Below are positions 1-9,100 of a stretch of DNA of 33,306 bases, in pieces (position 1 is the first letter of the stretch; each line of letters begins with the position of its first letter). The stretch is from contig JAICXX010000050.1 of assembly GCA_025934485.1 (NCBI GenBank), positions 1-33,306 on the forward strand, written 5' to 3'. Made by a program: the position numbers and the translations under genes. The stretch is from Chitinophagaceae bacterium (GTDB lineage Bacteria > Bacteroidota > Bacteroidia > Chitinophagales > Chitinophagaceae). A model generated the notes under the pieces. The model had not been told where the DNA came from, made no database searches, and saw nothing but the letters and a program-made list of their open reading frames with translations.

Positions 1-51
1 CATAAAAATAGTCGCATCGGCCCGACGTGTTCCTCGAGAGCCCGCTCACGA

Positions 52-83
52 TTTGGTGGATCCAAAATCCCGCCTTATGTTTG
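52..83 (+). promoter_or_regulatory. Bacteroidota-type promoter of the tetR gene
   Basis: TTTG at 52-55 and TATGTTTG at 76-83 are separated by exactly 20 bp. This matches the known Bacteroidota housekeeping promoter pattern (TTTG or TTG, about 19-21 bp, TAnnTTTG). Transcription would start near position 90, inside the palindromic operator at 85-104, leaving a leader of about 15 nt before the ATG at 105. Bases 1-51 upstream hold nothing I can recognise. Confidence 0.7.
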
Positions 84-84
84 C

Positions 85-104
85 AACATACTAACTAGTA
101 TGTT
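85..104. promoter_or_regulatory. Operator O1, perfect palindrome before tetR
   Basis: AACATACTAACTAGTATGTT has two perfect 9-bp arms around a 2-bp centre. It lies directly after the -7 element and ends one base before the tetR start codon, so a bound repressor would block both transcription initiation and the ribosome-binding region. Size and symmetry fit a TetR-family dimer site, and a second copy lies before the next gene. Autoregulation is inferred. Confidence 0.75.
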
Positions 105-692
105 ATGTCAAAAGCGCAGGAAACCCGCATGATGATCCTACGCCAGGCATTCGGGCTGATCTACCGGCAGGGATACCAGGCAACCAGCATCGACGAGATC
201 ATCGCGGGCACCGAAGTGACCAAAGGCGCCCTGTTCTACCACTTTTCAAACAAGGAAGAGCTGGGACTCGCCATCATCAATGAGATCATGTACCCCGGCC
301 TCATTCCCTATATGGGCGCCTCCCTCAACCGCACCGGCGATATCCGCAAGGATCTCTATGAGATGATGCGAAATCTACTGCTAAAAGCCCCTTTCATAAA
401 AGTAGAATACGGCTGCCCCGCCGTGAATCTCATCGACGAGATGGCGCCGCTTAACCCTGCTTTCCGCCAAGCCCTCACCCGGATCATCAAAGAATGGCAG
501 GCGTCGATCGAAGCGGCCATCGTCAAGGCACAGACGGAAGGCAAGCTCGACGCCGCCCACGACCCCAAAGTCATCGCGATGTATATCACTGCCAATTACG
601 GCGGGGTACGCAACATGGGAAAGGTCTTCGGCCCCGAAGCCTACACCAGCTTCCTCAAAGGCTTTAAAACCTATATCGACAGCCTCGACTAA
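105..692 (+). CDS. TetR/AcrR-family transcriptional repressor
   Basis: A 195-residue DNA-binding regulator of normal TetR length. Residues 8-55 form the N-terminal three-helix domain, with the helix-turn-helix at about 28-47 (TSIDEIIAGTEVTKGALFYHF) followed by the usual FxNKEEL motif. The C-terminal half contains GCPAVNLI and a helical ligand/dimer region like those of the YxaF/LmrA branch; the ligand is unknown. It heads a probable unit with two small membrane-protein genes. Operators O1 and O2 suggest that it represses both itself and them. The ATG at 105 follows the operator immediately and is the only good start before the helix-turn-helix. Confidence 0.92.
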   Translation: MSKAQETRMMILRQAFGLIYRQGYQATSIDEIIAGTEVTKGALFYHFSNKEELGLAIINEIMYPGLIPYMGASLNRTGDIRKDLYEMMRNLLLKAPFIKVEYGCPAVNLIDEMAPLNPAFRQALTRIIKEWQASIEAAIVKAQTEGKLDAAHDPKVIAMYITANYGGVRNMGKVFGPEAYTSFLKGFKTYIDSLD

Positions 693-707
693 ATTTTTTT
701 ACCTAAA

Positions 708-727
708 AACATACCATTTAGTATGTA
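708..727. promoter_or_regulatory. Operator O2, near-copy of O1 overlapping the next start codon
   Basis: AACATACCATTTAGTATGTA matches O1 at 16 of 20 positions, keeping AACATAC, the following A and TAGTATGT. It lies in the 30-bp gap after tetR and contains the ATG (723-725) of the following membrane-protein gene. A bound TetR dimer would cover that start codon. TAAATTTT at 690-697 resembles a -7 element with one mismatch, so a separate repressible promoter here is possible but unproven. Confidence 0.7.
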
Positions 728-1232
728 TTCGATCCTATTGTCCCTGCATAGCATTACCAGATGGCTGGTATTGATTAGTGTGATAACCTCCATCGTCATC
801 GCCGGCCTCGGCCTCGGCGAAAACGCCGGCCCAACCACCGTCACAGACGCCGGCCCAGCCCCACAGCGCCAACGCCCCTTCACGCCCACCGCCAACGCCT
901 GGCGTCACTGGACCGCAACCATCGCCCAACTGCAACTGCTGCTGGGCATTCTGCTCTATTTTCAAAGCCCCGTGGTCAAATATGCCCTACCGAAAGACCC
1001 CTACCACCTCGTGACCGAACATACCTTTTTCCGCTATATCCATATCACGCTCATGTTTATTGCGGTGATCGTGATCACCATCGGCTCTGCAAAAGCTAAA
1101 AGGGCGGCAACGCATCGAGCCCAATACCGCGTCATGCTGACCTGGTACGCCATCGCCCTGCTGATCCTCTTCATCGCCATCCCCTGGCCGTTCTCGCCAT
1201 TAGCCGGACGGCCTCTCATACGTAAATTCTAA
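723..1232 (+). CDS. Four-helix membrane protein, Bacteroidota-specific
   Basis: A 169-residue integral membrane protein with about four hydrophobic segments: near residues 8-28, 62-82, 106-123 and 138-156. The opening MYSILLSLHSITRWLVL is the typical start of a family in Bacteroidota whose members begin with a similar LHS..RW signature, so the start at 723 is credible even though it sits inside operator O2. Histidines beside the helices (H9, the WRHW motif, EHTFFRYIH) could bind metal or heme, but this is only suggestive. A low-complexity loop follows helix 1. It is separated by 5 bp from the next gene, so the two are probably co-transcribed under TetR control. The function is unknown. Confidence 0.75.
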   Translation: MYSILLSLHSITRWLVLISVITSIVIAGLGLGENAGPTTVTDAGPAPQRQRPFTPTANAWRHWTATIAQLQLLLGILLYFQSPVVKYALPKDPYHLVTEHTFFRYIHITLMFIAVIVITIGSAKAKRAATHRAQYRVMLTWYAIALLILFIAIPWPFSPLAGRPLIRKF

Positions 1233-1237
1233 AAACA

Positions 1238-1534
1238 ATGAAACAGTTATTCAGCACCCGCATCGGAAGACTCCGGCTATTAGGTTATCTCGAAGGCATT
1301 TCGCTTTTGCTCCTGCTCTTCGTCGCCGTTCCCCTGAAATATGGAGCAAACAAACCCTCCATGGTTCACGCGCTTGGACCCGTCCACGGCATCCTCTTTT
1401 TATGGTACATCATCCAGACCCTGGGCATCGGCGTCGAACAACGCTGGGAGTTCCAAAAGACCACCTGGAAGATCCTCGTGGCCTGCATCATCCCGTTCGG
1501 CACCTTTTATATCGGTCGGCAATTGCGAAAATAG
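1238..1534 (+). CDS. DUF3817-type small membrane protein
   Basis: A 98-residue protein of the DUF3817 (YdzA-like) family. It has the family pattern RLRLLGYLEGISLLLLLFVA, a central P...V...GPVHGILF segment and a final hydrophobic helix, giving about three membrane segments in the inner membrane. No biochemical role is established for this family. It starts 5 bp after the preceding membrane-protein gene and probably shares its TetR-regulated transcript. It ends 24 bp before the end of the convergent phosphatase gene, with no obvious terminator between them. Confidence 0.8.
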   Translation: MKQLFSTRIGRLRLLGYLEGISLLLLLFVAVPLKYGANKPSMVHALGPVHGILFLWYIIQTLGIGVEQRWEFQKTTWKILVACIIPFGTFYIGRQLRK

Positions 1535-1558
1535 GCTTGCCGGGAACCGGATGCGGGC

Positions 1559-3181
1559 CTAAGGATTGACGACCTCCCCTATCACCTCACCGATATTTCC
1601 ATCGGGTACCTGGATATGCAACAATGCCGCAACCGTCGCCGCAATATCCGTTTGATGCACGGTACGGTATGAGATGCCATGTTTCACTCCCCAACCCATA
1701 AAGACCAGCGGGATATGCGTATCCTGCGGGTTCCACACACCATGCGTCGTGCCCTTGGCTAAACCGTCGAACCAGCCCGGCTCGGGCAAAAGCAGGATCG
1801 ATCCGCAACGCTTCCTGTTATAGCCATTGATCACCATCTGCGCTATCCGTTCAGGCAGATCCGCCGCCCCGATATGCGCCATATCGACTACATACTGGAT
1901 GCCGGGCTGATGGGCCAGAAAGACCATCGCCGTTTGCTTCAACGAGTCTAGGGAAAGCCCCGCGCCCGCGATCCGCGCATGGTTAAAATTGACATAATAG
2001 TTCGCCCCCGAAATAACGAGATCCTTCACCCCCGTGAGATGGCCAAGGGTGTCGTTCAACCGCTGCATCAGCGCTCGCATACCCACGAGCCCCACCGGTA
2101 TCTGATGCGTCTTTAAAAAATCGACGGCATGCGAAGCGCCATGATCAGCCGTGAGGAATACCAGGTAATTGCCCTTGCCCACCTTACGGTCCAGATAGCC
2201 GAAGAACTCCGCGAGATCCCTGTCCAGCCGCAGATAGACATCTTCCACCTCGATGGAATTCGGACCGTATTTATGACCCACATAATCGGTGGAAGCGCAG
2301 TTGATCGTCAAAAAATCCGTCGCATCCCGCTGTCCCAGCGCATAGCCGTCTACGGCAGCCCGGGCGAAATCCAGTGTCAGCGTATTGCCCATGGGCGAGC
2401 TGCGGATATTGTCATGATCTTCCCGGTAGGCTTTCTGCATATCGTGCGGAAACACCGGCGCCCGCTCTCCTTTGAAAAGACCCTCCCAGGGTGTGCTGTC
2501 CGCCGTGCTCTGTTTATACGTCTCAATCGGATACAATGTATTCCACCCGTCCGCTACCAGCCTGTCCGGCTCGCTGCGCGCATTGAACCGCACCACCCAT
2601 TCGGGCAGCTGCGGCATATACCACGTGCTCGTGCTGAAACAGCCCTTGACATCATCGAACCAAAAGGCCCCCGTAGGCGTATGCCCCGCCGGAAGGATAG
2701 AAGCCCGGTCCTTCAGCGAAACGCCCACCACGCGCGACCGGAAATTCGTCGCCAGCATCAGCTCATCGGTAATGGTCGTCGCGAGTAGATTGCGCGGCGA
2801 CATATTTCCCGCCGGAGCGCTTCCGCCCACGGGCTTGACGCTGCTGTCGGCAACACAGTAAACGGATGTCCCGGTGGCCTGGTCAACCCAGTCGTTCCCC
2901 GTGATCCCATGGATCGACGGCACGGACCCGGTAAAGATCGTCGAATGCCCCACCGCCGTGTAGGACGGAAGATGGTTGATATAGGTCTGCTCACAGGAAA
3001 AACCCTCGTTCAACAACCGGCGAAAACCTCCGGTACCATAACGATCATAATACCGGTAAAGGTAGTCCCACCGCATTTGGTCCACGACAATGCCAACCAC
3101 CAACCTGGGACGCGCCACCGACTGCCCGATAACCGGGGAGAGGATGACAACAAGTAGCAAAAGGATCAAAAAACGCTTCAT
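1559..3181 (-). CDS. pafA: PafA-type alkaline phosphatase, secreted
   Basis: A 540-residue phosphomonoesterase of the alkaline phosphatase superfamily, starting with a signal peptide (about residues 1-20) for periplasmic export. The full active-site set of the Elizabethkingia PafA enzyme can be placed: D34, nucleophile T75 (PSYTAVGH), N96, K157 and R159 (SLKDR), D299, H303, D346, H347 and H480. All lie at a nearly constant offset of 4-6 residues from PafA D38, T79, N100, K162, R164, D305, H309, D352, H353 and H486, as I recall them. The Lys/Arg pair marks the monoesterase PafA class rather than diesterases. It is divergent from the phospholipase C gene, whose phosphocholine product is a plausible substrate. 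PafA enzymes are known for phosphate-insensitive activity. The gene symbol is by family resemblance. Confidence 0.9.
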   Translation of the reverse strand: MKRFLILLLLVVILSPVIGQSVARPRLVVGIVVDQMRWDYLYRYYDRYGTGGFRRLLNEGFSCEQTYINHLPSYTAVGHSTIFTGSVPSIHGITGNDWVDQATGTSVYCVADSSVKPVGGSAPAGNMSPRNLLATTITDELMLATNFRSRVVGVSLKDRASILPAGHTPTGAFWFDDVKGCFSTSTWYMPQLPEWVVRFNARSEPDRLVADGWNTLYPIETYKQSTADSTPWEGLFKGERAPVFPHDMQKAYREDHDNIRSSPMGNTLTLDFARAAVDGYALGQRDATDFLTINCASTDYVGHKYGPNSIEVEDVYLRLDRDLAEFFGYLDRKVGKGNYLVFLTADHGASHAVDFLKTHQIPVGLVGMRALMQRLNDTLGHLTGVKDLVISGANYYVNFNHARIAGAGLSLDSLKQTAMVFLAHQPGIQYVVDMAHIGAADLPERIAQMVINGYNRKRCGSILLLPEPGWFDGLAKGTTHGVWNPQDTHIPLVFMGWGVKHGISYRTVHQTDIAATVAALLHIQVPDGNIGEVIGEVVNP

Positions 3182-3254
3182 GCGGTAAATTTAGGGATTA
3201 AAACAGCTTTCATATTATTTCAAATTATTTTTTTTATGTTTCAAATCGCTTTCA

Positions 3255-3262
3255 TAGTTTTG
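3255..3262 (+). promoter_or_regulatory. -7-like element just before the phospholipase start
   Basis: TAGTTTTG fits TAnnTTTG and ends 6 bp before the ATG at 3269. If used, transcription would begin at or next to the start codon, giving a nearly leaderless mRNA. No clear TTG box lies about 20 bp upstream; that stretch is a run of T. A match by chance is possible. The rest of the 3182-3268 gap is AT-rich with no other clear site. Confidence 0.35.
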
Positions 3263-3268
3263 GTTTCA

Positions 3269-5773
3269 ATGGATACACGTCGCGAATTCCTCAAGAAAGC
3301 CATGGTCCTTTCCTGCGCCGCCGGTTGGAACGGTATCTTTCCCGAATCCATCCTCAAAGCGATGAGCATCGACCCGTCTCCCGGCAGCAGTTGGACGGAT
3401 GCCGAACATGTCGTCATCCTGATGCAGGAGAACCGGTCCTTCGATCACTGTTTCGGCACGCTCAGGGGTGTCCGCGGATTCAACGATCCCCGGGCCATGC
3501 GCATGCCGGATCGCAATCGCGTCTGGCTGCAGACGAATGAAAAAGGCGAGACCTACGCCCCCTTCCGCTTTGACATTCGCGACACGAAGATCACCTGGAT
3601 GGGCTCTATCCCGCATGTCCGCAGCAGCCAGGTCGATGCCTTCAACCGCGGCCACCATGACCAATGGCTCACCGCGAAGCGCTCGGGCAATCCGCAATAC
3701 GCGGATATGCCGCTGACACTCGGTTACTATACCCGCGAAGACCTTCCCTTCAACTATGCGCTGGCCGATGCGTTCACGATCTGCGATCAGAACTTTTCGT
3801 CCGGCATGACGAGCACCTGGCCCAACCGGCTGTTCTTCTGGACCGGAAAGATCAGGCAGGAACCCGATGCCGCGTCGAAGGCCTATATCCGCAACGATGT
3901 CGAAACCGGCGCCATCTCCTGGACCACCTTCCCCGAATTGCTCGAAAAGGCCGGGGTCTCCTGGAAAGTATACCAGAACGATCTCACGATCGGCGGCGGC
4001 TTCACAGGGGAGCAGCGTGCCTGGCTTGCGAATTTCGGCTGCAATCTCCTCGAGCCCTTCGCCCAGTACAACGCCCGGTTCTCCGCCCGGTATATCGATA
4101 GCCTCAGGACCCGCGCCGCAGCGCTGCCCGGTGACATCGACACGCTTCGGACCCAGGCGGGGGACCTCACGGCCGGCAGTCCGGAACGCGACAGGCTGGA
4201 GAAAGCCATCGCCACAAAAGAAGCGATCCTGCAACACACCCGCGAAGAGCTCGAAACCTTCACCCCCGAGAAGTTTGAAAATCTGAGCGCAACCCAAAAG
4301 GCGCTCTATCAAAAAGCCTTTACCATCAACGACGGCGACCCCGACTATCATCGTCTCACCACGCTTAGCTACGAAGAGGGCGGCGAACAGCGCCGGCTCG
4401 AGATTCCCGCAGGGGATATCCTTCATCAGTTCCGGCAGGATGCCGACAATGGCCGGCTTCCCGCCGTATCGTGGCTGGTAGGTCCGGAAAATTTCTCGGA
4501 CCATCCTACCGCTCCGTGGTACGGCTCCTGGTATGTCTCCGAGATCCTCGATATCCTCACGAAGAATCCCGAGGTGTGGAAGAAGACCATTTTCATCATG
4601 ACCTATGATGAGAACGACGGGTATTTCGACCATATTCCCCCCTTCACCGCACCGGACCCCGAAAACCCGGAAACAGGAAAATGCTCTCCGGGCATCGATA
4701 CCACGGTGGAGTATATCCGCAAAGAACAGGAGCTCAGGGAAGGCGTAAAACCCAAAGAAGCGCGCGAAGCCCCCGCGGGTCTCGGATTCCGGGTACCCAT
4801 GATCGTTGCCTCCCCCTGGAGCCGGGGCGGACGGGTATGCTCCCAGGTCTTCGATCACACCTCCGTCTTCCGCTTCGTACAGACCTGGCTGAACAAAAAG
4901 TCGAACGCAGGCATCGATGAAACGAACACGAGCGGCTGGCGAAAGACCGTTACCGGCGACCTCACCTCCGTCTTTCAACGGTTCGCTGGCGCGGCACGCG
5001 AACAGCTGCCCTGGCTAGAAAAACAACCGTTGATCGAGAAGATCTTCAACGCCCGGTTTCGGCCGGCGCCTGCCGGTTACCACGCGCTTTCCGCCCACGA
5101 GATAATCCAGATCAATGAAGCCCCTGCCTTCTCTCCGTTGATGGCGCGCCAGGAACCGGGTGTCAAACCCAGCTGCGCCCTTCCCTACCAGCTCTATGCC
5201 GATGGCCGCCTCGGCGAAGACGGCAAAGAATTCGTCATCCGGCTGGAAGCACGCCGGGAAATCTTCGCCGACGGGTCCGCCGGCTCTCCCTTTAACCTCT
5301 TTGAAGCCGGCAAAGACCTGCGGTCCTATGCCGTGATCGCGGGCGACAGCCTTACCGATCGCTTTCCGGTCCATGGCGACTACTACTTCGAGGTCCATGG
5401 CCCCAACGGTTTTTGTCGTCAGTACAAAGGCAGTCGGAAAAGCCCCCGCCTCGACATCGATTGCGAGTACGAACGGCAGCCCGGCGACAGCAAGCAGCTC
5501 ACCGGTCGTATCCAGCTCCGGGTCCGCAACCGCGACGCCCACCGCGCCTATATGCTGACCGTAGCCGACCGGTCCTATAAAAATCAACCGGTCAGCCGAA
5601 ACATCGCAGCCGGAGCCACGGCGGACATACCCCTCGACACGGCTTCCAGCCACGGCTGGTACGACTTCAGCGTCGCTGTCAAAGGCATCGACAGCTTCGA
5701 ACAGACTTATAGCGGCCGTGTAGAGACCGGCAAAGACGGTTTCACCGATCCCGCCATGGGTGGCGCGGTCTGA
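3269..5773 (+). CDS. Phosphocholine-specific phospholipase C, Tat-exported
   Basis: An 834-residue enzyme that cleaves phospholipids such as phosphatidylcholine into diacylglycerol and a phosphorylated headgroup. I chose the ATG at 3269 because it places a twin-arginine signal (TRREFLKKA) at residues 3-11; an in-frame ATG at 3236 would add 11 residues before it. Residues about 40-570 form the phosphoesterase domain of the AcpA/PlcC family, with MQENRSFDHCFG, the nucleophile region MTSTWPNR and the metal motif TYDENDGYFDH. A helical, charged stretch around residues 265-345 lies inside this domain and appears normal for Bacteroidota members. Two C-terminal beta domains (DUF756 type) occupy about 630-815. 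Divergent from pafA, it may feed that phosphatase. A strong terminator follows at 5824-5857. Confidence 0.92.
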   Translation: MDTRREFLKKAMVLSCAAGWNGIFPESILKAMSIDPSPGSSWTDAEHVVILMQENRSFDHCFGTLRGVRGFNDPRAMRMPDRNRVWLQTNEKGETYAPFRFDIRDTKITWMGSIPHVRSSQVDAFNRGHHDQWLTAKRSGNPQYADMPLTLGYYTREDLPFNYALADAFTICDQNFSSGMTSTWPNRLFFWTGKIRQEPDAASKAYIRNDVETGAISWTTFPELLEKAGVSWKVYQNDLTIGGGFTGEQRAWLANFGCNLLEPFAQYNARFSARYIDSLRTRAAALPGDIDTLRTQAGDLTAGSPERDRLEKAIATKEAILQHTREELETFTPEKFENLSATQKALYQKAFTINDGDPDYHRLTTLSYEEGGEQRRLEIPAGDILHQFRQDADNGRLPAVSWLVGPENFSDHPTAPWYGSWYVSEILDILTKNPEVWKKTIFIMTYDENDGYFDHIPPFTAPDPENPETGKCSPGIDTTVEYIRKEQELREGVKPKEAREAPAGLGFRVPMIVASPWSRGGRVCSQVFDHTSVFRFVQTWLNKKSNAGIDETNTSGWRKTVTGDLTSVFQRFAGAAREQLPWLEKQPLIEKIFNARFRPAPAGYHALSAHEIIQINEAPAFSPLMARQEPGVKPSCALPYQLYADGRLGEDGKEFVIRLEARREIFADGSAGSPFNLFEAGKDLRSYAVIAGDSLTDRFPVHGDYYFEVHGPNGFCRQYKGSRKSPRLDIDCEYERQPGDSKQLTGRIQLRVRNRDAHRAYMLTVADRSYKNQPVSRNIAAGATADIPLDTASSHGWYDFSVAVKGIDSFEQTYSGRVETGKDGFTDPAMGGAV

Positions 5774-5823
5774 CGCACCTTATTGTTTGCCCCACCTTCG
5801 TTCAAGCACGCCGTATCCCCTAC

Positions 5824-5857
5824 GCCGGCCCCGGCTCCCCGCCCGGCCGGCTTTTTT
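5824..5857 (+). terminator. Rho-independent terminator after phospholipase C
   Basis: GCCGGCC at 5824-5830 pairs perfectly with GGCCGGC at 5845-5851 and is followed at once by six T residues (5852-5857). The 14-nt loop has extra G and C that could pair further. It lies 50 bp after the phospholipase stop codon and separates that gene from the SusC operon. Confidence 0.8.
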
Positions 5858-6148
5858 ATACGCGATTCGTTCCTGTAATAAAATTTAAGAAAAAGCAAAA
5901 ATAAATATCGATTAACCTTTTCTTATCTCTCTATTAATTCCCAGGTTCTAGCCCGCCCAAAGTATTAAATTTCATTCCAATCAGTTTAATTTTGTTTAAA
6001 ATTGACGGTACAGAATTTTAAAAATTATTTCAAAAACTTTTAAAAGCATGATAGTACAGGATTGTTCATCAAGTATTTTAAGCTATTTTAGAAGCACGAT
6101 TTACAAACAAAGGAATTTAAACCTTTTTAAACCCACTAGTTTGCCATT
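5858..6148 (+). other. AT-rich leader region before susC
   Basis: Nearly 300 bp without a gene, sharply richer in A and T than the coding DNA. It probably holds the promoter and a long 5' leader for the susC operon. TAATTTTG at 5987-5994 fits the -7 pattern, but no TTG box lies 19-21 bp upstream. If it is the promoter, the leader is about 148 nt. I see no recognisable riboswitch or strong hairpin, and no linked sigma/anti-sigma genes. Confidence 0.4.
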
Positions 6149-9100
6149 ATGAAAAAGACTGTTTCCCACCCATTCAGGCGGCTCTTTCTCGTTTGGGTTC
6201 TGCTTATGTTATTGGTTGGCACTACGCAGGCACAAAACGCCGTCACCGGCCGCGTCATAGACGACAAAGGCCAGCCGGTCGCCGGCGCAGCGGTCATGGT
6301 CAAAGGATCTTCGAAAGGCACCACCACCAACGCCGAAGGCTTCTTTTCTATTTCAGTTCCACCAGGTACCAAGCTCATCATCCGCTCCATAGGCTATCAA
6401 ACCGAAGAGATCCTTCCCCAATCCGAAAAGAACTTATCGGTGAGCCTCAAAGCCGTCGCCACCGAGCTCGATGAAGTCACGGTGAGCTATGGTAAACAAC
6501 GGCAACGTGATGTAACAGGTTCCATCGCGACCCTCAGCACGGCAAAATTACAGGACCAGCCCGTGATGCAATTCGCCCAGCAAATGGAAGGCAAAGTTGC
6601 CGGCGTCTCCGTCATGGAAAGCAGCGGCCAGCCTGGGCGCGGTGTTGACTTCCGCATCCGCGGCGCCGCCTCCTTCTACCTCAACAACCAACCGCTTTTC
6701 GTGATCGACGGGCTGCCCATCACCGGTAGCATCAATAATATCAACCCCGACGAGATCGAGACATTCACCGTCCTCAAGGACGCTTCGGCCACCGCCCTCT
6801 ATGGTTCGCGCGCAGCCAACGGGGTTATCCTTATTACCACCAAACATGCCAGAGCAGGCGACTCCCGGGTAGAGTTCAATTCCAACTATGGAGTGCAGAC
6901 CCTGCCCGAGAACAAAGTGCCGAAACCCATGAACGCCCGCCAGTTCGCGACATTCATGAACGAACGCTATCAGGATAAGATGACCTATGAAGGCTATACC
7001 GGCACCATTCCCACGGAATACCAGAACCCGGCGCAATATGGGGCGGGGACGGACTGGTATAAACTCCTGACCCGAAGCGCCCCCATCCAGAACTATGACA
7101 TCACCCTGCAATCGGCTACCGAACACTCTTCCTCCACCGCCATCTTCGGCTACCAGGAACAGCAGGGCGTACTGATCAATAACAACACCCGACTGTTCAC
7201 CGGCCGTATCAACAAAGATCTCACCACCGCCAACGGAAAGATCAGGATGGGCATCAACATCGCACCCAGCTATCGCCTGGACCATAACAACCGTCTCTCG
7301 ACGGATGGGGTGAACGGCTACTTCGAACGACTGTTCGAAGCGAGTCCGCTCATCGCGCCGCGCAATCCCGACGGCTCCTATATCCGCAATGTTTACTCCT
7401 CCGGCATGGTGGCCTATATCAACCCCCTGGCCATCTTTAACCTGACCAACGACGACTACAAGACCACCCGTATCCTTGCTAACGGGTATTTCAATTATGA
7501 GTTCCTGAAAGGCCTGCAGCTAAAGATCAACACCGGCGTAGACAAGGGCGGCGAAACCCGCCAGTATTATCAATCGGGCCAGGTGACCTCCACCGTGAAC
7601 AACCCCACCGGCACCAGCAGCTCCGTGGACAATGGCTCCTATACCGCTGAAGCCTATCTCGATTACAAAAAGACCTTTGGCGACCACCGGCTCGAAGTGC
7701 TGGGCGGCTATTCCGCACAAAAATTCAGCTCGACCAGCAATACGATCACCGGTCTGGGCTTCCCCAATGACGATATCCCCTATCTCGGCGCCGCTACCAG
7801 CGTCACAGGCAGCAGTTCCTACTCCTCTTATGCCCTGGTCTCGACCATCGGCCGGATCAACTATAGCTACAAGAACCGGTACCTGCTGCAAGGCGCCATC
7901 CGTAATGACGGCTCCTCGCTCTTCGGCGCCGACACCCGCTACGGTACCTTCCCTTCCGTATCCGCGGGCTGGATCGTCAGCGACGAATCGTTCATGGACC
8001 GTTTCAAAAACTCCATTGGTTTCTTAAAACTGCGCGGCAGCTATGGTGTCACGGGTAACAATACCTTCTCCGGCTACTACTCCGCGCAGAGCACGACCTC
8101 CAATTACTATTACGACTACAATAACACCATCACGCAGGGCACTACCATCGGCAATCTCGGCAACGGCGACCTCCAGTGGGAACGCAATCTGCAGCTCGAC
8201 CTGGGCTTTGACCTGAGCATCCTCAGGGATCGCATCACCATTGCCTATGACTATTACCACAAGAACACCGATCACCTGATCATGACCCGGCCGCTACCGA
8301 CCTCGTCCGGCTTTTCCTCCATCCTGGATAACGTGGGCTCCATCGCCATGTGGGGGCACGAGATCTCCGTCAATACGGTGAACCTCAACGGCCGGCTGAA
8401 ATGGACCAGCAGCCTCAATGTCTCGTTGGACCGGAACAAGATCACCGCGCTCGTCTCTCCGGGCTATATCCGTCGTAACAACACCGTTTCTTCGGATTAT
8501 TACCGCCAGCAGGTGGGTCATCCCCTTGGTGCCTTCTACGGTTTTGTCTTCGAAGGCCTGTACAAGAATGCCGACGATCTCGCCAAATCCGCCAAATACC
8601 AGGCCACGGCCACCAACCCCAACGGTGTCTCCGATATCGGGACCATCAAGGTCAGGGACATCAATGGCGACGGCGTCATCGATGACGTCAACGACCGCAC
8701 CTTCATCGGCAACCCGACGCCGACCTTCACCGGCGGGATAACGAACTATCTCAGCTATAAAAATTTCGACCTGAGCATCAGCACGGCCTTCGACGTAGGC
8801 GGACAGATCCTCAACGCCGCCAAATGGGCCTATCAAACCAATATGGACGGCTCCCGCGTCCCCCTCGCCGCAGCCCTCAACCACTGGCGGTCGATACAAG
8901 ACCCCGGCTCGGGCATCTACCCCCGCACGAAGACCGGCACCACCGCCATCGGCCGTGAAGTAAATAGCCAATGGCTGGAAAGCGCTACCTACTTGTCCAT
9001 CAAGAACGTGGCCCTCGGTTACACCCTGCCGTTGAAACAGAACAGGATGTTCCGTAGCCTGCGCGCCTATTGCTCGGCGCAGGAACTGTTCGTCCTCACA

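Noticed and set aside
3236..3268. Upstream start for phospholipase C adding 11 residues
   Set aside because: It would place a hydrophobic stretch in front of the twin-arginine motif, which normally lies near the N-terminus; the ATG at 3269 is better.
3266..4978. 570-codon open frame antisense to phospholipase C
   Set aside because: The plus-strand enzyme has clear domains and active-site motifs. The antisense product has no recognisable family, and long antisense frames arise here from GC-rich codon bias.
6137..6143. TAGTTTG just before susC as a promoter element
   Set aside because: It is one base shorter than TAnnTTTG and only 5 bp before the ATG, which would put the transcript start inside the coding region.
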